DNA from: Micromonospora trifolii
GTDB lineage: Bacteria > Actinomycetota > Actinomycetes > Mycobacteriales > Micromonosporaceae
Reading direction: 5' to 3'
Length of the DNA stretch: 64,000 nt
Assembly (NCBI RefSeq): GCF_022229005.1
Contig: NZ_JAKKFD010000002.1
Coordinates: 124,001 to 188,000 of the forward strand
Shown: positions 60,446 through 64,000 of the stretch, piece by piece
Position numbering within the stretch: the first letter of the stretch is position 1
Layout of the letters: each line of letters opens with the position of its first letter
Notes under the pieces: model-generated
Database searches by the model: none
Seen by the model: the letters and a program-made list of their open reading frames with translations, nothing else
What the model was told of the DNA's origin: nothing
Position numbers and translations under genes: made by a program

Positions 60446-62479
60446 ATGCAATCCGAGGTTCAGGCGCTGATCGCGCGCAGCAACCGGCTCGGCGCTGACC
60501 CGACCACGACGAACTACGCCGGGGGCAACACCTCTGCCAAGGGCGCGGCCACCGACCCGGTCACCGGCGCTCCGGTCGACCTGCTCTGGGTCAAGGGCTC
60601 CGGTGGTGATCTCGGCACGCTCACTCCGTCCGGGTTGGCCGCGCTGCGGCTGGACCGACTCCGCGCACTCGTCGACGTCTACCCCGGCGTGGAGCGGGAA
60701 GACGAGATGGTCGCCGCCTTCGACTACTGCCTGCACGGCCGGGGCGGCGCCGCGCCGTCCATCGACACCGCCATGCACGGCCTCGTCGACGCCGCGCACG
60801 TCGACCACCTGCACCCCGACGCCGGGATCGCGATCGCCGCCGCCGCGGACGGGCCGGAGCTGACCAAGGAGATCTTCGGCGACCGGGTGTTGTGGGTCCC
60901 CTGGCGGCGCCCCGGCTTCCAACTCGGCCTCGACATCGCCGCGGTGGCGCGGGCCAACCCGCGCGCCGTCGGTGTGATCCTCGGCGGGCACGGCATCACG
61001 GCCTGGGGCGCGACCAGCGACGAGTGCGAACGCAACTCCCTGGAGATGATCCGGGACGCACAGGCGTTCCTCGACCAGCGGGGTCGGGCCGAACCGCTCG
61101 GCGCGGTCATCGACGGCTATGAGCCGCTGCCACCGGACCAACGTCGGCGTCGGGCGGCGGCGCTGTTCCCGGTGCTGCGGGGTCTGGCGTCCACCGACCG
61201 GTCGCAGGTGGGCCACTTCGACGACAGTGACGTGGTGCTCGACTTCGTCGCGCGGGAGAAGCACGGCGCGCTTGCGGCCCTCGGCACCTCCTGCCCGGAC
61301 CACTTCCTGCGGACCAAGGTCCGTCCGATGGTGCTCGACCTGCCGCCCACCGCGCCGGTCGAGGCCGTGCTCGCCCGACTCACCGATCTGCACGCCGCCT
61401 ACCGTGACGACTACCGCGCCTACTACGAGCGGCACGCCGGCCCGGACAGCCCGGCGATGCGTGGTGCCGATCCGGCGATCGTGCTGGTGCCGGGCGTGGG
61501 CATGTTCAGCTTCGGCGCCACCAAGCAGACCGCCCGGGTCGCCGGTGAGTTCTACGTCAACGCCATCAACGTGATGCGCGGCGCGGAGTCCGTGTCGCGC
61601 TACGCGCCGATCGACGAGGCCGAGAAGTTCCGGATCGAGTACTGGGCGCTGGAGGAGGCGAAGCTTCAGCGGATGCCGAAGCCCAAGGCCCTCGCCACGC
61701 GGGTCGCGTTCGTCACCGGCGGTGGCTCCGGCATCGGTCGGGCCATCGCCCACCGGCTCGCCGCGGAGGGCGCGTGTGTCGTGGTCGCCGACCGTGACGC
61801 ACAGGCTGCCGCCGCCGTTGCCGCGGAGATCGGCAGCGCCGACGTGGCGGTCGCCGTCACGGTCGACGTCAGCGACGGTACTGCCGTCGCGGATGCCCTG
61901 CGCGACGCGGTGCTCGCCTTCGGCGGGGTGGACCTGATCGTGAACAATGCCGGGCTGTCGCTGTCCAGGTCGCTGCTGGAGACGACCGAGGCGGACTGGG
62001 ACGTCCAGCACGACGTGATGGCCAAAGGTTCCTTCCTCGTTTCGCGGGAGGCGGCGCGCGTGCTGCTGGCGCAGGGCATGGGCGGGGACATCGTCTACAT
62101 CTCCAGCAAGAACTCGCTGTTCGCCGGCCCGAACAACGTGGCGTACGGCGCGGCCAAGGCCGACCAGGCGCACCAGGTCCGCCTGCTCGCCGCCGAACTC
62201 GGCGGCCACGGCATCCGGGTCAACGGAGTCAACCCGGACGGGGTGGTCCGCGGCTCCGGCATCTTCGCCGGGGGCTGGGGTGCGCAGCGGGCCGCCGTCT
62301 ACGGCGTGCCGGAGGAGAAACTGGGCGAGTTCTACGCCCAGCGCACGCTGCTCAAGCGCGAGGTGCTGCCCGAGCACGTCGCCAACGCCGTCTTCGTGCT
62401 CACCGGCGGCGAGCTGTCGCACACCACCGGCCTGCACATCCCGGTGGACGCCGGGGTCGCCGCGGCCTTCCTCCGCTGA
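60446..62479 (+). CDS. Bifunctional rhamnulose-1-phosphate aldolase / lactaldehyde dehydrogenase
   Basis: 677 residues in two domains. A class II aldolase (about 1-400) has the zinc-binding VDHLHPDAG region and GVILGGHGITAWG. A short-chain dehydrogenase (about 415-677) has the NAD loop VTGGGSGIGRA and active-site YGAAK. The first splits rhamnulose-1-phosphate into dihydroxyacetone phosphate and lactaldehyde; the second oxidises the lactaldehyde. This fusion (RhaEW / YuxG type) is widespread in bacteria with RhaI isomerases. ATG 60446 is preferred over GTG 60437. Its stop overlaps the kinase start by one base (TGATG). Confidence 0.9.
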   Translation: MQSEVQALIARSNRLGADPTTTNYAGGNTSAKGAATDPVTGAPVDLLWVKGSGGDLGTLTPSGLAALRLDRLRALVDVYPGVEREDEMVAAFDYCLHGRGGAAPSIDTAMHGLVDAAHVDHLHPDAGIAIAAAADGPELTKEIFGDRVLWVPWRRPGFQLGLDIAAVARANPRAVGVILGGHGITAWGATSDECERNSLEMIRDAQAFLDQRGRAEPLGAVIDGYEPLPPDQRRRRAAALFPVLRGLASTDRSQVGHFDDSDVVLDFVAREKHGALAALGTSCPDHFLRTKVRPMVLDLPPTAPVEAVLARLTDLHAAYRDDYRAYYERHAGPDSPAMRGADPAIVLVPGVGMFSFGATKQTARVAGEFYVNAINVMRGAESVSRYAPIDEAEKFRIEYWALEEAKLQRMPKPKALATRVAFVTGGGSGIGRAIAHRLAAEGACVVVADRDAQAAAAVAAEIGSADVAVAVTVDVSDGTAVADALRDAVLAFGGVDLIVNNAGLSLSRSLLETTEADWDVQHDVMAKGSFLVSREAARVLLAQGMGGDIVYISSKNSLFAGPNNVAYGAAKADQAHQVRLLAAELGGHGIRVNGVNPDGVVRGSGIFAGGWGAQRAAVYGVPEEKLGEFYAQRTLLKREVLPEHVANAVFVLTGGELSHTTGLHIPVDAGVAAAFLR

Positions 62480-63915
62480 TGACCGCCGTGCGACTGGCCG
62501 CCGTGGACGTGGGCGCGTCCAGCGGCCGGGTCATGCTCGCACGCGTCGGACCAGAGACGCTGGAGCTGGCCGAGGCGCATCGGTTCCGCAACGAACCGGT
62601 GCGGGCGGCGGGCACCCTGCACTGGGACGTCCTGGCGCTCTACCGGGGTGTCCTGGAGGGACTGCGCGCCGCCGGTCCCGTCGCCGGTCTCGGCATCGAC
62701 ACCTGGGCGGTGGACTACGGGTTGCTCGACGCCACCGGCGCTCTGCTCGGCAACCCGGTGCACTACCGCGACGGGCGTACCGAGGGCGTCGGCGACCGGG
62801 TGGCGGAGCAGCTCGGGCCGGCGCGGCTGTATGCCACGACCGGGCTGCAACACCTGCCGTTCAACACCCTTTACCAGCTCGTCGCCGCCGCCGGAACGCC
62901 TCAGCTGGAGGCCGCGCACCGGCTGCTGCTGATCCCGGACCTCATCGCGTACTGGCTCAGCGGTGTGATCGGCGCCGAGGTCACCAACGCCTCCACCACC
63001 CAGCTGTACGACCTGCGTCGCCGCGCCTGGGCCACCGACCTGATGGCCGACGCGGGGATCCGCGGCGAGCTGTTCCCGCCGCTGCGCGAGCCGGGCACCC
63101 GGATCGGTCCCGTGCTGCCCACGCTCGGGCTGCCCGGAACTCCCGAGGTGGTGGCGGTGGGATCGCACGACACGGCCTCTGCAGTGGTGGGAGTGCCGGC
63201 GGTGGGTGAGCACTTCGCCTACATCTCCTGCGGCACCTGGTCGCTGGTCGGCGTCGAGCTGGACGCCCCGGTGCTCACCGAGGCGAGCCGGCGGGCCAAC
63301 TTCACAAACGAGTCCGGCGTCGACGGCACGTTCCGCTACCTCCGTAACGTGATGGGCCTCTGGCCACTTCAGGAGTCGATGCGTACCTGGGGCACCACGG
63401 ACCTGCCCGCCCTGCTCCGTGAGGCGACCGACGAGCCGGCCTTCCGATCTGTGGTGGACCCGGACGATCCCACCTTCCTGCCACCCGGCGACCTGCCCGC
63501 CCGCATCGCCGAGGCCTGTCGGCGTACCGGCGAACCGGTGCCGGTGCACCCGGCGGCGACCGTCCGCTGCATCCTGGACAGCCTCGCGTTGGCGCACCGG
63601 CGCGCCGTCCAGCAAGCGCAGCAGCTCTCCGGTCGGCACGTCGACGCGGTGCACGTCGTCGGCGGCGGTGCCCGCAACGACCTGCTCTGTCAGCTCACCG
63701 CCGACGCCTGCGGCCTGCCGGTGCTCGCCGGGCCGGTCGAGGCGACCGCCCTGGGCAACGCCCTGGTGCAGGCCCGGGCCCTCGACGCGATCGGCGGTGG
63801 CCTGGCCGAGCTGCGGTCCGTGCTGCGCGCCACGCAACAGATCGTGCGGTACGAGCCACGCGCCGACGCGGCGGCGTGGCGGGCCGCCGCCCGACGTCTC
63901 GGTTGGGAGGACTGA
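62479..63915 (+). CDS. rhaB: Rhamnulokinase (FGGY family)
   Basis: 478 residues. The N-terminal phosphate-binding region is LAAVDVGASSGRVML; the substrate region is IDTWAVDYGLLDATG; the second ATP-binding half has GSHDTASAVVGVP and SCGTWSLVGVELD. FGGY-type HVVGGGARNDLLCQLTADACG follows near the end. It phosphorylates rhamnulose at C1 before aldol cleavage. Its ATG overlaps the stop of the aldolase gene, so aldolase and kinase are co-translated. The operon appears to end here. Confidence 0.92.
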   Translation: MTAVRLAAVDVGASSGRVMLARVGPETLELAEAHRFRNEPVRAAGTLHWDVLALYRGVLEGLRAAGPVAGLGIDTWAVDYGLLDATGALLGNPVHYRDGRTEGVGDRVAEQLGPARLYATTGLQHLPFNTLYQLVAAAGTPQLEAAHRLLLIPDLIAYWLSGVIGAEVTNASTTQLYDLRRRAWATDLMADAGIRGELFPPLREPGTRIGPVLPTLGLPGTPEVVAVGSHDTASAVVGVPAVGEHFAYISCGTWSLVGVELDAPVLTEASRRANFTNESGVDGTFRYLRNVMGLWPLQESMRTWGTTDLPALLREATDEPAFRSVVDPDDPTFLPPGDLPARIAEACRRTGEPVPVHPAATVRCILDSLALAHRRAVQQAQQLSGRHVDAVHVVGGGARNDLLCQLTADACGLPVLAGPVEATALGNALVQARALDAIGGGLAELRSVLRATQQIVRYEPRADAAAWRAAARRLGWED

Positions 63916-63957
63916 GCGGGCGGCCGATCCCGGGTTCAGCACGCGCCGGCCGACAGG

Positions 63958-64000
63958 TCAGCCCTTCAGGCCGGTGTGGGCGAGACCCTCGATGAACTGC
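63958..64000 (-). CDS. Carbohydrate ABC transporter permease, C-terminal end only
   Basis: Only the last 13 codons are in the window; the reading ends QFIEGLAHTGLKG and a TGA stop on the minus strand. The final FxxGLxxxGxKG pattern is typical of MalG-type sugar permeases. The gene is convergent with rhaB and belongs to another importer whose body lies outside. The call rests on a very short stretch. Confidence 0.55.
   Translation of the reverse strand, partial: QFIEGLAHTGLKG

Noticed and set aside
59726..62437. A 903-codon open frame antisense to the isomerase and aldolase genes
   Set aside because: Composition is typical of GC-rich shadow frames, and both sense genes have clear catalytic motifs.

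Overview
The window is 64 kb of very GC-rich DNA. It has GTG/TTG starts, 4-bp ATGA/GTGA overlaps, G/C-ending codons and -10 boxes of the TAnnnT type. It is dense in secreted polysaccharide hydrolases carrying ricin-type or discoidin-type sugar-binding modules, and rich in one-component regulators. This points to a soil or plant-associated filamentous actinomycete; the protein style suggests Micromonosporaceae (Micromonospora or a close relative), which is an inference. I see no rRNA, tRNA, CRISPR array, prophage or insertion sequence, so it reads as an ordinary chromosomal segment.

Layout. 0-1 kb: C-terminal end of a secreted CBM6/discoidin protein. 1-11 kb: small regulatory and housekeeping units (PadR plus membrane protein, MarR plus small barrel protein, OmpR-type two-component pair, DUF5872 protein, LysR, GNAT, an Asp/Asn-tailed PepSY-like protein, and an ABC exporter behind a MerR-type promoter). 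11-17 kb: DUF222/HNH protein, methyltransferase, GH46 chitosanase with a ricin module, and an ECF sigma / membrane protein / lipoprotein trio whose last two members share a duplicated domain. 17-23 kb: GH43 xylosidase with divergent LacI regulator, SanA-like protein, and a CE1-type esterase with a ricin module. 23-31 kb: a secreted HExxH/VWD/triple-repeat protein with a partner lipoprotein, a divergent AraC/MFS pair, and a large M14 carboxypeptidase. 31-36 kb: an EACC1-like gene followed by two large proteins of no recognised family, the best candidate for an undescribed system. 36-49 kb: GH18 chitinase, BASS transporter, flavin-reductase-like protein, DUF2267 protein, TetR plus AidB-type acyl-CoA dehydrogenase, beta-propeller lipoprotein, epimerase, subtilisin-like protease, HTH regulator and GH128 glucanase.

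49-64 kb is a nearly complete L-rhamnose locus. A secreted GH78 alpha-L-rhamnosidase releases rhamnose. A LacI regulator is followed by a divergent operon encoding the ABC importer (ATPase, two permeases, binding lipoprotein), L-rhamnose isomerase, a bifunctional rhamnulose-phosphate aldolase/lactaldehyde dehydrogenase, and rhamnulokinase. Matching TGAAAC-type palindromes lie upstream of the rhamnosidase, the lacI gene and the importer operon, so one regulator probably controls all three units. The final 43 bases hold the C-terminal end of another sugar ABC permease.

Gene calls and families come from reading translated sequence and recognising motifs; no database search was run. Start codons were chosen from ribosome-binding sites and family N-termini.
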